Assembly (NCBI RefSeq): GCF_036898095.1
Contig: NC_090728.1
Location: 85,275,914-85,339,913, forward strand
DNA length: 64,000 nt
Reading direction: 5' to 3'
Origin: Palaemon carinicauda
Taxonomy: Eukaryota > Arthropoda > Malacostraca > Decapoda > Palaemonidae
The position numbers and the translations under genes are program-made. Position 1 is the first letter of the stretch; each line of letters begins with the position of its first letter. The notes beneath the pieces were generated by a model that made no database searches, was not told the DNA's origin, and was given only the letters and a program-made list of their open reading frames with translations. Below, one piece after another: positions 63,389 through 64,000 of the stretch.

Positions 63389-64000
63389 TTTATAAGTATG
63401 GAGAAGGGATGATTGATATGTCATAAAGATGTTCTAGATCCCTGGTCCAAAGTCCAAGAATACATACATGTGGTATTTTCTTCTACTTTTATCTTCTGTT
63501 TGTAAGCCTTTTGTGTGATGTGTAATGGATGCTAAAGCTTCATGTTTTTTTTTCTTTTATGGTTCTTTTGCTACAAATGATGTTCATGGATTAAGACAAG
63601 TAAGGCAGCAGTAAATCTCCATGGATTAAAGTGTAACTCTTTTCAAGATGAGAAAAATTACTTTTAAAAAAGTAATTTTCCATTTGAAAGGAAGAATATA
63701 AAAAGGAAACAAGCAGACATTTCAGGGTGGCTCAGCTCAATCAGGCTCCCATAAATATGCCAAAAATAGCTACTCCAACAAAAGATAATGGTTGGCCTAT
63801 TTCTGGAGACTTCATCGAGCCAGTGCAGTCAGAAGGACATATGTTGCCTGCAAGTCTTCAGGTAATTCTATAAGAACCCTCGGAGAAGAATCAAGTGATG
63901 AAGATTTTGGCCTTTTCACTGATGAACCATATCATTCAGATTCAAAAGATTCTTATAGTGCCTAACTTTTATAGCGAATATTCTATAAACAGATAAAGTT
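63384..64000. other. Window end, mostly unassigned
   Basis: AT-rich flank. It holds one possible plus-strand exon (annotated separately) and, further on, an acidic stretch ending at a TAA (about 63890-63964). Confidence 0.4.
63726..63861 (+). CDS. Possible short plus-strand exon of unknown gene
   Basis: Bounded by ACATTTCAG before 63726 and CTTCAG/GTAATT at 63861. One frame is open throughout (VAQLNQAPINMPKIATPT, then DNGWPISGDFIEPVQ). Another frame is open later and ends with GEESSDEDFGLFTDE before TAA at 63964, an acidic end. No family recognised. It could be chance or part of an antisense transposon. Confidence 0.25.

Overview
This 64 kb window is eukaryotic and fits an arthropod, most probably a decapod crustacean (shrimp, prawn or crab). 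Reasons: long GA/CT, AT and ATT microsatellites, very few coding exons separated by large introns, a metazoan WDR43-type gene with canonical GT-AG introns, and a load of DIRS-type tyrosine-recombinase retrotransposons, RTE-like and Jockey/CR1-like LINEs, a tRNA-type SINE and pogo/Tigger-like inverted-repeat elements. No prokaryotic feature, rRNA or intact tRNA was seen. The family calls rest on motif recognition by eye; no database search was run.

Layout. 1-6.3 kb: AT-rich DNA, then a decayed minus-strand reading frame of about 4.5 kb for a large uncharacterised protein (N-terminal Cys/His region, PIN-like acidic motifs, Cys-rich C-terminus), flanked by an inverted repeat of about 115-136 bp. 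6.3-17.9 kb: mostly non-coding, with a minus-strand LINE 3' relic, a dispersed repeat (a second, inverted copy lies near 40 kb), a Helitron helicase relic and a plus-strand retroelement gag relic. 17.9-24.1 kb: DIRS element A. 25.7-50.1 kb: the last four coding exons of a minus-strand WDR43/UTP5 orthologue. Its final intron (about 14.9 kb) holds a SINE, a Tigger-like MITE, duplications and DIRS element B (31.1-38.0 kb); another intron holds a plus-strand RTE-like LINE (46.3-49.6 kb). 50.8-59.7 kb: DIRS element C, 5' truncated and interrupted by two pogo/Tigger-like insertions, one of which splits the Tyr codon of the reverse transcriptase YLDD motif. 59.8-63.4 kb: a 28-bp minisatellite, GA arrays and a minus-strand Jockey/CR1-like LINE. 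The window ends with a possible short plus-strand exon.

How it fits together. The only clear host gene is WDR43, a nucleolar small-subunit processome factor. The exon phases are mutually compatible (0, 2, 1) and the joined product matches the UTP12-like C-terminal domain plus the acidic tail. All three DIRS elements lie on the minus strand, in the order gag, RT/RNase H, tyrosine recombinase, internal complementary region, inverted terminal repeat; all are disabled. The most unusual observations are the uncharacterised large gene between inverted repeats, the YLDD-splitting MITE, the 24-bp gag repeats with the same period but different sequence in A and B, and the readable DIRS end/ICR geometry.
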